The notes under the pieces: model-generated
Database searches by the model: none
Told to the model about the DNA's origin: nothing
Seen by the model: only the letters and a program-made list of their open reading frames with translations
Position numbers and translations under genes: made by a program
Source of the DNA: Site-B1 sp963722665
GTDB taxonomy: Bacteria > Bacteroidota > Bacteroidia > Flavobacteriales > Flavobacteriaceae
DNA: 64,000 bases
Reading direction: 5' to 3'
Assembly: GCA_963722665.1 (NCBI GenBank)
Contig: CAVRNW010000013.1
Location: 129,210-193,209 of the forward strand
Shown here: piece after piece, positions 20,201-32,224 of the stretch
Numbering within the stretch: the stretch's first letter is position 1
How the letters are laid out: every line of letters begins with the position of its first letter

Positions 20201-23200
20201 TCCAAGGTCACATCTATTTCAAATTCACCTTCAGCTGTACATTGATCGTTTAAAACTGCTGAGATCACAGGCGATGGATCCAATGGTACTACATTAACCG
20301 GACTGGATATAATACAGTTATAGGCATCCATAACGTGCACATAATAATTACCGGCGTCTACATTAAAAGTACTCGCTGTTGCCCAGGATGGATCTGTAGA
20401 CAGTGGAGCAGCAGGCGTTGTTGTAATTTGATAAACATAAGGGGCTGTACCATTTTGGCCAATGGCGCTTATTTGTCCGGAGCTCGCATTACAATTTGCG
20501 TTTTGTTCTACGGAAGCAGTTAGGCTTAATAGAATTTCGGATTCAGTAATATTAAAAGGTACAGTTACAACTCCACAACCGGCATTTGGCCCGGAAATTT
20601 CGTTGATCAATACAAAATAGTTACCAAAAGGTAAAGGCCCAAGATCTGTTAAAGAAAGTGAACCACCGGCCGGAACAATATCAGAACCACTGACGCCTGC
20701 TGTGGCTAATGTCAATGAATCAAATATTTCATAGTCCACGTTTACCGGAGTACCATAAATACTGGTAACCGTAAAGGATACATTGCCGTCTGCACTTCCG
20801 GTACACGTGATATTATTTGAACTTAAAGCAGTTACCGTCAACGTAGAATTTGTAGGTATTGGTGTGGTTGCCGGTTCATAATAACTACAATCTGTTGAGG
20901 CATCATAAACAATAAAAGTATAAGTAACACCAGGTATTAACCCTGTAAATGTCGCATTTTGACTACCAGGGGAATCTTCAGGAATCCATGATCCCGGAGG
21001 ATTAGGATATACTGAAATTGGTCCCTGATAAATACTGAAAAAGAAAGGTCCTGAACTCGGTAATGATGAGCCTACTGTGACAACAGCTTCGCCACCCAGG
21101 AGACAATCGACAGTTGCAGTTACAGTAATATCCAGATCTGATGGAGGAGAAGCAACCAAAACATCTTGTTCCAATACCGAACAGCCATTAGCATCGATCA
21201 CGTTGATCTCATATGATCCAAAATCAAGAACGTCAAAACTTACGGAAGTTGATCCCGTAGCATTAAACTCTGAATTGGAATATCCGTTCACTCCTGTTAG
21301 ATAATAGGTGTAAGGTGCTGTTCCACCGGTTACTGAATTTATAGTTATTGATCCTATCGAAACACCACCTGGTCCACAGGAAATATCAACGATAGCATAA
21401 TCTACCACAATAGCATCTGGTTCATTAATAGTAATGGTTTCAGTGGCTGTACAAGAATTCGCATCGGTTATAGTGATCGTGTAATTACCCGCCGGCAATC
21501 CGGAAGTTTGGGTGCCATAATCGACTCCTGCGGTATCATTAAATACATTGATTGTAAAAGGAGGGGTACCTACTGTCGTATTTATAGAAATATCTATAGC
21601 AGCATTAGAATCCCCATTACATAGAACCGGTTGGGTTTGTACCACAGCATTTATGTCCGGTAACGAAATTGGATCTATGGTAATCACACTCGATTCCGCA
21701 GTACATCCGTTAGCATCTGTTATTTCAAACTGATAGGTTCCGGCAGAAGATGTTGCATAGGTAAATGGTGATCCTGTTGCACCTATGGCTGTAAAAGCAC
21801 TGCCATTTATCGAAACGGCATAGGTGTATGGGGCAGGGCCTGTAATGGTTCCCGTAATGATAGCTTCCGGTGTCACTGTACAGTTCAAGACTTGGGTTAA
21901 TACAACATTAACTGTTGGTTTTGGTAACGGATCGATGGTATATGATTCATTGTAAACACAATCATTTTCATCTCTTACCTGAAAGGTGTAAGTACCTGGT
22001 TCTAAGCCGGGAAATTGTGTCGATGTTTGATACGATGTTGTACTTGCAGCAGGTGCGATGATTTGATATTCTAAAACGCCTGTGCCGCCTGTTACTCCTG
22101 TTATAGTAACTGTGGTCGTGTTTGAAGGACAGCTTATTGGTGAATTATCAAAGCTTAGATCCGTTGGTGGATCTATTTGATCTATGGTTATGCTATTAGC
22201 AATGAATGTGCATCCACTGGCATCCTGTATGGTAATTGTATATGTTCCTGTTGTTAATCCTGTAAAAGTATTACCAGCTTGATAATTAGCACCGTCAATG
22301 CTATACATATAAGGTGCCAGACCTCCTGAAACTCCTGTTACAGTTATGGTTCCATCCGTAGTACAGGTATAAGGGGCTGTTAAAGTCGCAGTTCCTGTAA
22401 TAGCCGGAGATTCTGTTATCGTTACATTTTGTGCAACTGTATCACATACCGAAGTTCCAAGGCTGTATTGGACAACTACATCATAATCTCCTTCCGACAG
22501 ACCGGTAAATACATTTGAGTTGGTGAAAGTTGCACCGCCATCAATACTGTATTCTAAACTGTTTCCGTTAGCACTGGTTACATTTATACTTATTGTCCCA
22601 TCTGAAAACCCAAAACAATCAATATCGGTTGTTGAAATAGTAAAGTCAGGTTCAGATATGTCATCAACAGTAATCGTTGTGCTTGCGCTACAATTATTAG
22701 AGTCTACGACTTCAATATCATAATCACCAGCTGTAGTCACCACTATTTCCGGTACCGTCTGAAAATCTGACGAACCATTAACAAAATAGAAATATGGAGG
22801 TGTTCCTCCCTCAGCGTAAATTGTAATTTCACCATCTGTACAAGTTAGCGGAATAGTAACCGCGGCAGTAACTGTAAGCAATGGTGGCTCAATGATCGTA
22901 ATATCTTCAGAATACAAACAACCATTTTCGGTTTCTACCATTGCGGTATAAGTGCCTGGGTTTAAATTTGAAAACGTATAGGTATTCTCAACAATTGGTC
23001 CTGCAGAATTAACTAAGGTTGCACCTTCATATAAAGTATATGAATATTGTGGATCAACATCATTCGCTGCTACTAGGATACTGCCTTTATCACCATAACA
23101 AAGCGGCTGTATGACTGTAGTTGAACCGCTAAAGTCCCTTTCATTAATTTGAACGTCAGGTATGGTAAATACGCATGGGTTGGTAGGAATACCTGTTTGT

Positions 23201-25495
23201 CTAGTGTAAATAGTATAATTTCCAGGTGTTGTTACGGTAAATACATTACTCGTTTGATAGTTAACACCATCTAAACTGAATTCATAACCGGAAGGCACAT
23301 CATTGACCGTAATCGTTCCCGGAGTTTGGCAAATAATATCGGTTGCATTTACCGTGGCATTTAGCAAATTCGTATAAACATCAAAATAGAACTGCATAAA
23401 GCAACCACCGGTATAGTTAATGGTTAACCTGAATTGGCCAGCTGTATCTGCTAAGAAATCCGGACCAGTTCCTACTTGGTCCCAAGAACACGTAGAATCT
23501 TCGTTGGCGCAATCTTGATTAGTTACGGCTGTACAACTGGACTCATCTAGTTTTTCCCAAATAATTGAAGTTGTTCCGGTTATATTGGTTTCAATTAATC
23601 TTGAATCATTAGCACCACAAAAGAATATGTTTGGTAATAATTTCCCGTCATTAGGGCAGGTAACCACTTCATCTGCATAAGGAATTACAGGGTTTTCTAT
23701 GCCTACACCAAAAAGATCTACTATATATTCCTGCACAATAGACTGGCAAGGTGCTTCAGCCGTATTGAATACATAATAAGTTCCCGCTTCTGTAACCGTA
23801 AGGGTTTGCGCAGAGCCGATTACTGGAGTCCCTGTTGGACTCGTTGACCATGAATATGCTACATAACCATTTGCCGCCGTTAGATCGACACTAGAACCAC
23901 ATAGAACAACTTCTTCGGAAAACGTACAATCATCAAGATCTGCTAAAAAATTTGTTGCTTGAGGCGATAATAAACAGCCTGTATTGCTATTTACACTTGG
24001 ATCATCGGTAATCTCAAATGTAGGATTAAAATACCCGTTATACGTAGCAAAAGCTTGATTAAGGATTAGATTTGAACAGGAATCGGCCAATTGCTGGCAG
24101 GACTCTACCGTTTCAACTTCAATACGAATTTCGTAAAGTGGATCATTCTCTTCAACCAGATAATCCGCTACATCAAACACAAGTTCTCTTGTTACAGGAT
24201 CATAACTGGCAACCGTAACACCAGCCGGTAATACCAGATCTGTCGGATGGTTATATACAATATTTATAGGGAGGATATCCCGTATTTGTAGATTTGTCGC
24301 ATGGTCATTGCCTGTATTTTGAAAACCAATGACATAATTTAATGGTGTTGCAAGCCCAACTGTTTGCCCTCCAATATCATTTCCGGCATCGTCTTCTACA
24401 GTTTTAGTAAGCACAATATTCGGCTCAATAATTTCAACAGCAAAAGCAAAGAAATACTGAAAGTAGGTATCACCACTGGTTTCAAGTCTTACTGTTGCTG
24501 AAGTGGCATCGTTCGCAATTACCGAGTTACCCGGATTTGGAATGACCATGACGCCGGTATCAAATCCTAAAGTATTTGTACTATTGGGAACTCTATCGTT
24601 AACCGGTGTTGCATCAAGCTGTGTTACCGAACTATTGAAAAAATTAGTTACCGGACGATCAGCAGTGGAAAGGCTCACACCATTTAGTCTTAAACGATCG
24701 CCTAAAATTGGACTATCACCTTCCAGGGTTGCAAAAGCGAAGTTAGCCCTTACAGGAGCAGGGGCAGGAATGGTTCTGAAACCGGAAATTGGTATATCTA
24801 GGTTTGGATTACCACCAGGCTACACTAATAGCACTAAAGCCATCAAAACTGGTAATTGATTTACCGGGTAGAGTAGGGTCTTCATATACCACAAATAGGG
24901 ACCATCCAGCCGAATGACCTGTACCATTATAAGGAGTAGCAACTCCTGTTTCTCCTTCGGCAGAAGACACATTGGCCACCGTATAGGTTCCCAGATCGGT
25001 TCCTAGAGTAGTGACTATGTCAGTTACATCTGCATAACATGCGTAAGAAAAACTATCTCCGCCATCAATAGATGTTCCATTGGCATCAAAAATTATGGTG
25101 CCCTGAATATCGTTATAAGCACCAACCGGCCCTTTAAACTTAACATCTGTAATGGGCTCATTTCCGGGGCTTACAGCTCCCCAATACAAACTAGCGTGTA
25201 TTATTCTATAGCACTCAGGGTTTGGAATATCCAAATCCGCACTCGTAGAACTAAATGTAGTTGCATCGCCATCAATATCGATATACTGCATATTGACATT
25301 GTGGTTATACACGGAATTGTCATTAAATGGATTGTTGTCTGGTCCCAGTATGTTATTTCCAATAAGTATAATGTCCCCTTTTAAATCCTCATTAAATCGC
25401 GGTGTAAACGGAACATAATTTTGGGCAAATACTTGTAGGCCAAAAAATAATAGCGAAATTGTGATGGCGATTTTTGAAAATGTAGGTCTTTTCAT
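17284..25495 (-). CDS. SprB-like giant cell-surface adhesin with CHU_C (type B) sorting domain, frameshifted
   Basis: A cell-surface protein of about 2,736 residues once one extra base at about 24828 is removed (ISVAWW-stop becomes ISVAGGNPNLDI). The ATG at 25495 gives a signal peptide (LLFFGLQVFAQ). A DUF11-like domain (NIVLTKTVEDDAGNDIGG) lies about 290-440 residues in. Some 22 SprB-type repeats follow, each about 75-95 residues with a leading cysteine, a GGTPPY-like turn and an ending such as YTITITDANSC. The C-terminus EYFTPNDDGTSDGW to GDYWYVVKP is a CHU_C type B sorting domain for T9SS export. Gliding or surface adhesion is inferred from SprB; the PorP/SprF gene follows. The ATG at 24678 in the main frame is internal. 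Confidence 0.85.
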
Positions 25496-25564
25496 GTTAC
25501 TTAATTGTTTCAATTTCGTTTCAACTTAGCGGGGACACTGAAAAGAAATTAAGCCTTGTTAGTT

Positions 25565-28115
25565 TTAATTTTCTATTTTCACGAGGGACATTTTTGAATT
25601 ATATGGTCTGTTTCCTTTAGTTTTTAAAGCTTCATTAGCAGCGTTAATGCTGTCGAACTTATCATAATAGATGAAATATTTACTTGTTTTGACGTCATAG
25701 AAATAGTCTACATCCTTACGTCCGGAGGCTACTACCTTAGTCACAAAATCATTTCGTCTTATCAATATCACTGTGTACCGCAATGATCAAGTAATAACCA
25801 TTATCAACATGCTCAATGTTTTTAAGTATTTGGATGTTACTACTTTGTTCTTCTCCAAAATCAAAATCTTCAGTTTTAAATGGTTGATCACGATACGGAG
25901 TTATTTGTTTTATGTTTAGCAACGTTACTCTGTCATTAGAATATCTATCTTCTTCATTGTCAAATGATGCACGTTTGATTCTTCGGTTTCGCTCAAATTC
26001 GGTCGCTATTTCAATATCTTTTAATCTTAATTCCAGCAATATCTTGGCTTGTGCTGCATCTATCTGTTCGGCTGTTAAACGATCAATTGTTTTATTGTAA
26101 AAGAGATAAACCTCATCCAGATAAACAGTATCAGCTTCATAGTTATTATCATATAATGTTTTTAATTCTTTAATTTCCTGATTACGCATATTGATAACAG
26201 CATCTAAGTCAGCTATCATGGCCTTTAATATATTTTTTTCTTCAGAGATACTTTTAAAAGCCTTAGGTTCTACAACTAACCCTTGGTCACTTAAATCATT
26301 TTCTTCTTTTAAATCTATTAGATCCTGATTTTTAACCTCAAGGAGATCATCAATCTTTTTAAATAATTCGTCTTGCTTTGCTTTTGAATCTTCTGCCAGT
26401 TCTGTTAAGGTCAACATTGCCTTTCCAAATTGGTCCTTTGGATTTGTAATTAGTTCCTCCTTGGCTTTTTGTTCCTCTAAAAGCTTCGCTTGGGCTTCTG
26501 CCTCCTCTTTAGCCTTTTGTTCTTCTAACAATTTCGCTTGAGCTTCGGCTTCTTCCTTGGCTTTCTGTTCTTCTAACAGTTTTGCTTGGGCTTCAGCTTC
26601 CTCTTTAGCTTTTTGTTCTTCTAAAAGTTTAGTTTGTACGTCGGCTTCGATCTTAGCCTTTTGTTCTTCCAATAGTTTTGCCTGTACTTCAGCTTCCTCT
26701 CTAGCTTTTTGTTCTTCTAATAGTTTTGCTTGAGCCAATCTTGCTTGTTCTTGAGCTTCTGCTTTTGCCCTGGCTTCTTGAGCTAATCTTGCTTGGTCTC
26801 GTTCCTTAGCTAAACGTTCTGCCTTCAATCTGGCATTCTCTTCGTCCTTAGCTTTCTGTTCTGCTAATAGTTTTGTCTGTACTTCGGCTTTCTCTTTGGC
26901 TTTTTGTTCTTCTAACAGTTTCGCTTGAGCCTGTGCTTCGGCTTCAGCTTTCGCTTTTTGCTGAGCCAATAATTTAGCTTCAGCTTTCTGTTCTGCTAAT
27001 AATTTAGCCTGTGTTTCGGCTTCTTCCTTAGTTTTTTGTTCTTCTAACCGTTTTGTTTGTGCTTGTGCTTTTCTTTCCGCAGCAATTTTTCGATTAGCTT
27101 CTGCCTGAGATTTTGATATTTTTGACTTAACCGGCTTTCTTTTAGTACTCGTTGAAATAAGTCCGCTCACTTCATCGCCGCTACTATAATCATAAGTATC
27201 GTTGTTCTTAAATCTGTAAGCAAGTGTCACTTCATGTGAATATAAATTGCCGAAATTTGTAAATGCACCAATACCTTTTTCAATATTGTATTCTATGGCA
27301 ATTTGAGGAGTAATGTTAAGACCAATACCACCTGAAACACCATAAACTGAATTATATCCAACTTGTGCCCAAATACCTTTTGGAATGGTAAGCATTGTTA
27401 TGGCAGAAACAATTGTTTTGTCTTTTTTGAATTCTGATCTTATAAGACCTGAAAATTTACTTTCATCAAAGAAACCTCTGCTATTCAGATATCCAGTATA
27501 CATGATATGCCCTTGGATGCCAAGTTCGGGATTGTCTTCCACAAGTGTAGATTCACTAAAATTGTAAACGACTAAATTGTTAACAGACACTCCAAAGTCA
27601 AAGAGTTCCAATCCAAAATTGATTCCCGGATTGATGGTTAGCAAAAAGTTTTCAGGAATATTTTGTAATGAAGGGTCATCAAAATTTGTAACTACATTTC
27701 CTGTATTTATGCCGCTTTTATAAGCACCAATATTAAGCCCAAAAGTAAGATTGTTTTCTCTTGTCAATCTGGCGTTATATGCGAAGTTTAAAACACCTCC
27801 AAAAGTCGATAGAACACCATAATTTTGTTGAAATACGCCTATTCCAGCACCTATGTTTTCTGCAATCCTTCCATTATAACTTGCCAAATAGGTGAGGGGT
27901 GCATCGTCAAATTGTACCCATTCGCGTTTATTATATATGCTTATGTATTTATTCTGCTCCCTCACAAAACTAAAGGTTGGGTTAATGGCATACCGATTAA
28001 AGGTAAGCGAGTTTCTTACTGGTAAACTAAGCGAAACCACCCCATCATCTTCTTGAGCGAAGAAGAACTGAGTCGTACAGAAACATAATAGTAAAACCAA
28101 TAATTGTGTTTTCAT
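25565..28115 (-). CDS. PorP/SprF protein fused to a coiled coil and SPOR-like C-terminus, frameshifted
   Basis: Residues 1-310 form a PorP/SprF barrel (signal peptide ending TTQFFFAQ, then NSLTFNRYAINPTFSFV). A lysine-rich linker leads into about 220 residues of charged helix built from 16-residue units AKLLEEQKAKEEAEAQ, then a second helical region. The end NGYYLIIAVHSDIDK continues in another frame as RNDFVTKVVASGRKDV to YFIYYDKFDSINAANEAL, resembling SPOR peptidoglycan-binding domains. One extra base at about 25757 separates the two; restored length is about 849 residues. This would tie the outer membrane to the wall. The start lies 1 base after the preceding gene, indicating translational coupling. 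Confidence 0.8.
26455..27065. repeat. Tandem 48-bp coding repeats (coiled coil)
   Basis: On the minus strand about 12 imperfect 48-base units encode AKLLEEQKAKEEAEAQ-type segments. The last four units (26455-26640) are nearly identical, suggesting recent expansion or homogenisation. Confidence 0.75.
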
Positions 28116-28116
28116 A

Positions 28117-29571
28117 TTATTTTATTACTGTTATTGAACCCTTTCTGGTTTCGTTATCAATTGTTTGTATCACATAATAAAAGACCTGATTGATACTTGA
28201 CAGATTCAAATCATTCTCTGGCCAATTATTGAGATAATTATTTGTTCGCAATACTATATTTCCATGATTGGTCATAATCATGACCTCTGTATTTGTTCCG
28301 GCCACATAAGATTGTGGAATTACCCATGTATCATTAATTCCGTCTCCATTTGGACTAATCACATTAGGTATTTTTTCTACATCTGGAAAAGGCTCGTTTA
28401 CTTCAAACAAAAATTCTCTTGAACCATTGCACCCTGAGGTTTCGGTTACGATTGTTTTATAGCTGCCAATTTCTGTAACTTCATAACTATCTTCTGAAGC
28501 TCCGGTAATTAATACATCATTGAAATACCATTTATAAATTGGATTATTTGCTGTCGTGGATACAATTACCGATAAAGTTTCTCCTTCTTGAATTGTGTTA
28601 AATGCTGATACATTGATAGCGGCCTCAAACAGTTCACTTTCAAGCACTATTGACCCTGAAGCAGAACAATCACCCAAGTCAACCTGTACCGCATATGTGC
28701 CAGATTCATTTGCTTGATACATTTGATTTGTTGCATCCGTAATAGGTACACCATTTTTAAACCATTGATAGCTATTCCCTCCAATGGTACTTAATGTGGT
28801 CGAACCTTGACTTGGACAAAACGGATTACCTAAGCTCGACGATATGCCTGCTTCAGCTTCACCGGAAGTGACTTCGCTTATGGTAACACGGTTTGAAAAT
28901 GAATCCGATGTACAGGTACCATAATTAGTTTCTACAAAATAGGTTCCTTCATTGCTAACTGATAGGGTAGGACCTTCAGCGACAAAAACAGCTGTAGTTG
29001 GTCCTGTCTCTTTATACCAATTGTAGGTGAGTGAAGGATAATTGAATGGGGAATCATTAGATCCTGTACCTGGATTATCAATGGCTAAGAGGTAACTTCC
29101 TCCGGCACAATAGGCGCCTGTTGAAACCAAGTTATTGATGGAAAATGGCGTGTCTTGTATTTTAAAGTATGCCGCAAAAGCAATCGAGTTAGAACTTGTG
29201 GCTACAGGGGCACTGCTTTTAATTCGAATTTTATAGTTTTCACCGGCAGTGGTAGTTGGTAAAGAAAAACCTAAGGTTGCAGGGGATGCTGTAACAGTAC
29301 CGGGACTGGATGTAAATACAACAGCTGCGTTTGTAAAATCACCATCAGCATCAGATAATTCGATAGAGAATTGGTTTGATGCATTTAAGTTTGACACAGG
29401 AGAAAAAACAAAAGTGGTATTGTAAGTGTTAAAAGATTCACATGCACACGCCTGGCTAAATCCTAAATTAGGCGTGCCAATTACTATTTGTGCCTTAGCT
29501 TGTTCTTGAAAACCAAGAACGAAAAAACAAATTCCGAAGAAAAGGTTGCATGCAATTTTGATCCTATACAT
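28117..29571 (-). CDS. Secreted Ig-like protein with CHU_C type B sorting domain
   Basis: A 484-residue secreted protein. After a signal peptide (VLGFQEQAKAQ) come an acidic beta-rich domain and Ig-like modules with repeated aromatic cores (LTYNWYKETG, NSYQWFKNGV, PIYKWYFNDV). The C-terminus IPNVISPNGDGINDTWVIPQ begins a gliding-motility-type CHU_C domain, the type B T9SS signal. It ends at the cell surface or is released. It is second in the surface operon, 1 base before the PorP/SprF fusion gene, so the two are probably made together and may interact. Confidence 0.85.
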   Translation of the reverse strand: MYRIKIACNLFFGICFFVLGFQEQAKAQIVIGTPNLGFSQACACESFNTYNTTFVFSPVSNLNASNQFSIELSDADGDFTNAAVVFTSSPGTVTASPATLGFSLPTTTAGENYKIRIKSSAPVATSSNSIAFAAYFKIQDTPFSINNLVSTGAYCAGGSYLLAIDNPGTGSNDSPFNYPSLTYNWYKETGPTTAVFVAEGPTLSVSNEGTYFVETNYGTCTSDSFSNRVTISEVTSGEAEAGISSSLGNPFCPSQGSTTLSTIGGNSYQWFKNGVPITDATNQMYQANESGTYAVQVDLGDCSASGSIVLESELFEAAINVSAFNTIQEGETLSVIVSTTANNPIYKWYFNDVLITGASEDSYEVTEIGSYKTIVTETSGCNGSREFLFEVNEPFPDVEKIPNVISPNGDGINDTWVIPQSYVAGTNTEVMIMTNHGNIVLRTNNYLNNWPENDLNLSSINQVFYYVIQTIDNETRKGSITVIK

Positions 29572-29654
29572 TTGTTTTTAATTGTAATTTTATATTCTAT
29601 AAGCTTTTTTGTTACAGATTTATGCCTTTTATATTAAAAGTCTAATTGGTTTCC

Positions 29655-30953
29655 TTAATCATTAGTGGCATAGATCTTATTGATTCTTAATCTAAAATCC
29701 GGATATCTCGTATTACCAGAATCAATAAAGGTTTCAGAATCCGGGCCCATAGAGTATACGTTATCAAAAGCTCTATTACCATAATAGTTTTCGAGATCAT
29801 CGTTATTGGAAAAACCTTTTCTGAAAATATTTCCATTGCAGTTATTGAAATATGTTTTAGTGAACTTGATCCCTTCTAAATTTTGAGCGTTTAGTTTAAT
29901 CTTATCATCCAGGATTACAGCAGGATTAAATCCGGAAATCACACTTTTATTAATGGAAAATGACGACTGATTTCCAATAAATATAGCTTCGTTTACTAAA
30001 CCAACTTTTATATCATAACTCAAATCATCACTGATATTCACCAAGCTTAAGTTTTCTGCATTCACAGAGGTTTGCAATTTTGAAAGATCTGCTTCTTCCT
30101 GAAGATCGTAAGCAAGTATATTCATACATTTTGATGCTTCTGAACCAGAAATATAAGGGGATTTTATTGCTAAAGAATTAGATATACTGCATTGGACACC
30201 ATAATTAAATTCAAAGTCATGAATACTGGATCTAAAAGAAACCAACTTATCTAAATTCACATTTCCACCCAGTATGCTAAAAGAGTTGCCTTCGCAATAG
30301 CTTACCATTACATTATCAATAACAGTCAGTTTTCCAACACCTGCTAATGTAAGTCCGTTAAAATATCCGTATTGTTTGGTTTTCTTACCAGCATATTCAA
30401 TTCTTACATAACTTAGAATACCTGAGCTACTTTCGGAATAATTACCACCATAAGTAATATTTTTGGGAGTCGATGCCGACAACCCGTAATTTAAAGATGC
30501 CTCGCCAACAAATTTATTAATAGGAGCATCTCCAAGAATAAAGATTCCTCCCCAATCGCCCGGCTTTTTAATACTATTGCTAGATGTAAAAATAATTGGA
30601 TCTGTTGAGGAGCCAGTGGCCATTATTTTAGATCCTTTACTAATGGTCAGAGAACCCTTGGTTTTAAAATCACCCATAATGACTGTACCAGATTCAATTG
30701 TAAGCGTTGTACTATCAGTTACAAAGACATCACCAAGCAGCAAGTAGATGTTTTTTTTGTGCAATTTTGTATCCTTAGCAATGTCGCCACTTAGTATTTC
30801 AGTAGGTTCGCCATAATCGACTTTGTTCGGTTTAAATTCAGTCCACGGGTTCAACCAGTTATCGAAACCATTTATACCCTTTTCTTGTTGAGCAAATATA
30901 TTACCAGATGCAATTAAAAAAGCAAGAAGTGCTAATTGAGTAATTTTTTTCAT
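29655..30953 (-). CDS. Secreted right-handed beta-helix-like protein
   Basis: The ATG at 30953 is chosen because it gives a clean signal peptide (MKKITQLALLAFLIASGNIFAQ); a longer frame from 31028 would place 25 residues before it and run into the promoter. The mature part (about 410 residues) has short repetitive strands typical of a parallel beta-helix: TLTIESGTVIMGDF, SLTISKGSKIMA, DWGGIFILGDAPINKF. The last of these is common in flavobacterial secreted proteins. No catalytic residues of polysaccharide lyases are recognised. There is no clear CHU_C or type A sorting domain at the end. It is the first gene of the surface operon. Confidence 0.75.
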   Translation of the reverse strand: MKKITQLALLAFLIASGNIFAQQEKGINGFDNWLNPWTEFKPNKVDYGEPTEILSGDIAKDTKLHKKNIYLLLGDVFVTDSTTLTIESGTVIMGDFKTKGSLTISKGSKIMATGSSTDPIIFTSSNSIKKPGDWGGIFILGDAPINKFVGEASLNYGLSASTPKNITYGGNYSESSSGILSYVRIEYAGKKTKQYGYFNGLTLAGVGKLTVIDNVMVSYCEGNSFSILGGNVNLDKLVSFRSSIHDFEFNYGVQCSISNSLAIKSPYISGSEASKCMNILAYDLQEEADLSKLQTSVNAENLSLVNISDDLSYDIKVGLVNEAIFIGNQSSFSINKSVISGFNPAVILDDKIKLNAQNLEGIKFTKTYFNNCNGNIFRKGFSNNDDLENYYGNRAFDNVYSMGPDSETFIDSGNTRYPDFRLRINKIYATND

Positions 30954-30997
30954 GAGGTTAAGATTTAGATAGGTGAGGGGGCACCATTTTATATACT

Positions 30998-31029
30998 CAA
31001 AAATATGAATATAACTTATAAAACGCAAA
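30998..31029 (-). promoter_or_regulatory. Promoter of the surface operon (TTTG-N20-TATTTTTG)
   Basis: On the minus strand, TTTG (31029-31026), a 20-base spacer and TATTTTTG (31005-30998) match the Bacteroidota -33/-7 consensus. The leader to the ATG at 30953 would be about 40 bases. The terminator at 31146-31182 separates it from the upstream gene. Confidence 0.55.
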
Positions 31030-31145
31030 TATTATCGACATACTGCATTAATTTATAAATATATTCCTACAATTATTATTTTTTATAGACAAAACACACC
31101 CAAAAAGTCACTATAAGCTCAATAATAATCACAAAAAAATTATAA

Positions 31146-31182
31146 AAAAAAAGCCTCAGCAAATATGGAGAGGCCTTTTTTA
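31146..31182 (-). terminator. Terminator after the 160-residue secreted protein gene
   Basis: On the minus strand GCCTC and GAGGC pair, extended by A-T pairs around one bulge, and are followed by nine T residues. It isolates the gene at 31204-31686 from the surface operon. Confidence 0.65.
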
Positions 31183-31203
31183 CAGGTTTTGGATGCTTAA
31201 TTA

Positions 31204-31686
31204 TTAATCAACTTTAAAATCATTATATGTATGCAATGATTTTAGTGTTTCTTCATAAAATAAAATGGCTGCTATTAAATCGCGAGTTTCTGAGTATGGT
31301 AAGATCTTTCTCTGAAACTCCACGGTACTATCAAAATATTCAACTGAGGCTTCACGGCTGGCTTCTAATGCCTTTTTATTTTCCTTGGTTTCCGGAATTC
31401 CTAACGATGCCATGGTTACATCTGGTTTTGTAGCAAAAGCAATACTAGGTAAAATATTTACGATAACTTCAATTCGCTCACTATATAAAGCAAGTAAATC
31501 GCCTTTAGATTTCAAATTTAACTCATCATAAGTATGGTACTTGCTGATATAAACCTTGCCGGTAATCATTGTTATTGGAGCATTCTTTTTCTTCTTTATT
31601 TTTTTTGGAGCTTCCTCTTCCTGAGCGAAACTGACGCTTATTAACAGAAAAAAAATGACACTTAATAAAATAGGTTTTGTTTTCAT
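31204..31686 (-). CDS. Secreted protein of unknown function
   Basis: A 160-residue protein with signal peptide (SVIFFLLISVSFAQ) followed by an acidic stretch and a lysine-rich patch (PKKIKKKKNAP). The remainder is probably helical (SKGDLLALYSERIEVIVNIL). No family is recognised. Its own terminator and a -7 candidate upstream indicate an independent unit. It lies just ahead of the surface operon in the same orientation, but the terminator argues against co-transcription. Confidence 0.7.
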   Translation of the reverse strand: MKTKPILLSVIFFLLISVSFAQEEEAPKKIKKKKNAPITMITGKVYISKYHTYDELNLKSKGDLLALYSERIEVIVNILPSIAFATKPDVTMASLGIPETKENKKALEASREASVEYFDSTVEFQRKILPYSETRDLIAAILFYEETLKSLHTYNDFKVD

Positions 31687-32224
31687 TATATCGTTTTTTT
31701 AAAGGGCTTTATTGAACAAATCTATACAATTTATTAAAAATATCCATGTTTTTTTTGAACTTTTTAATCCATAAAATGCACATTTTTTAGATAAACTGCG
31801 TTTTTTATTGATAAAGTTCATATTTTAACGATGAAATGCAGTGCTGTTTTCTCTATAATTATAGGTCTCCAAAAGCCTGTTAAAATTTGGGTAGTGAGTA
31901 TTTATATCATCATATCAAAAGTTATTTTTCTTTAATTCAATTCTTTCTTATAGTTCTATTAAAAGTATGGAATAGATCATTTTTTGTCAAAGTTTCATTT
32001 TAAAAATTATCATAATTCAGAGCATGATTTTATGATGCCAACCACCTACTAATTTCTTGTTTAACAGAACATAAGGCTATCATACTATATGAAAAACACA
32101 TGTATTTTATCGGTATATTTTGCCAATTAAAACGCTTTATCGAAAAAATTGAGCATTCATAAGATTTTTAGTGGATACTGGTTTTTATATCAGAATTTTG
32201 AGGTAACCCTTAAATCTTAAATCA
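31687..32224. other. Intergenic region with one promoter candidate
   Basis: A divergent 538-base gap. On the minus strand TAGATTTG (31724-31717) matches TAnnTTTG and would serve the gene at 31204-31686. Apart from poly-T tracts I see no repeat copy, RNA gene or coding frame. Confidence 0.4.

Noticed and set aside
17284..25500. Several plus-strand open frames of 60-120 codons opposite the giant adhesin and its neighbour
   Set aside because: They are antisense shadows of a repetitive, threonine-rich gene; none has a signal peptide, domain or promoter.
26455..27065. Regular 48-base repeats that could suggest a CRISPR or minisatellite
   Set aside because: The units are in frame on the minus strand, have no unique spacers and encode a 16-residue helix repeat within the PorP/SprF fusion protein.
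28140..28200. Possible separate gene between the CHU_C protein and PorP/SprF fusion
   Set aside because: The two genes are one base apart; the plus-strand frames there are shadows.
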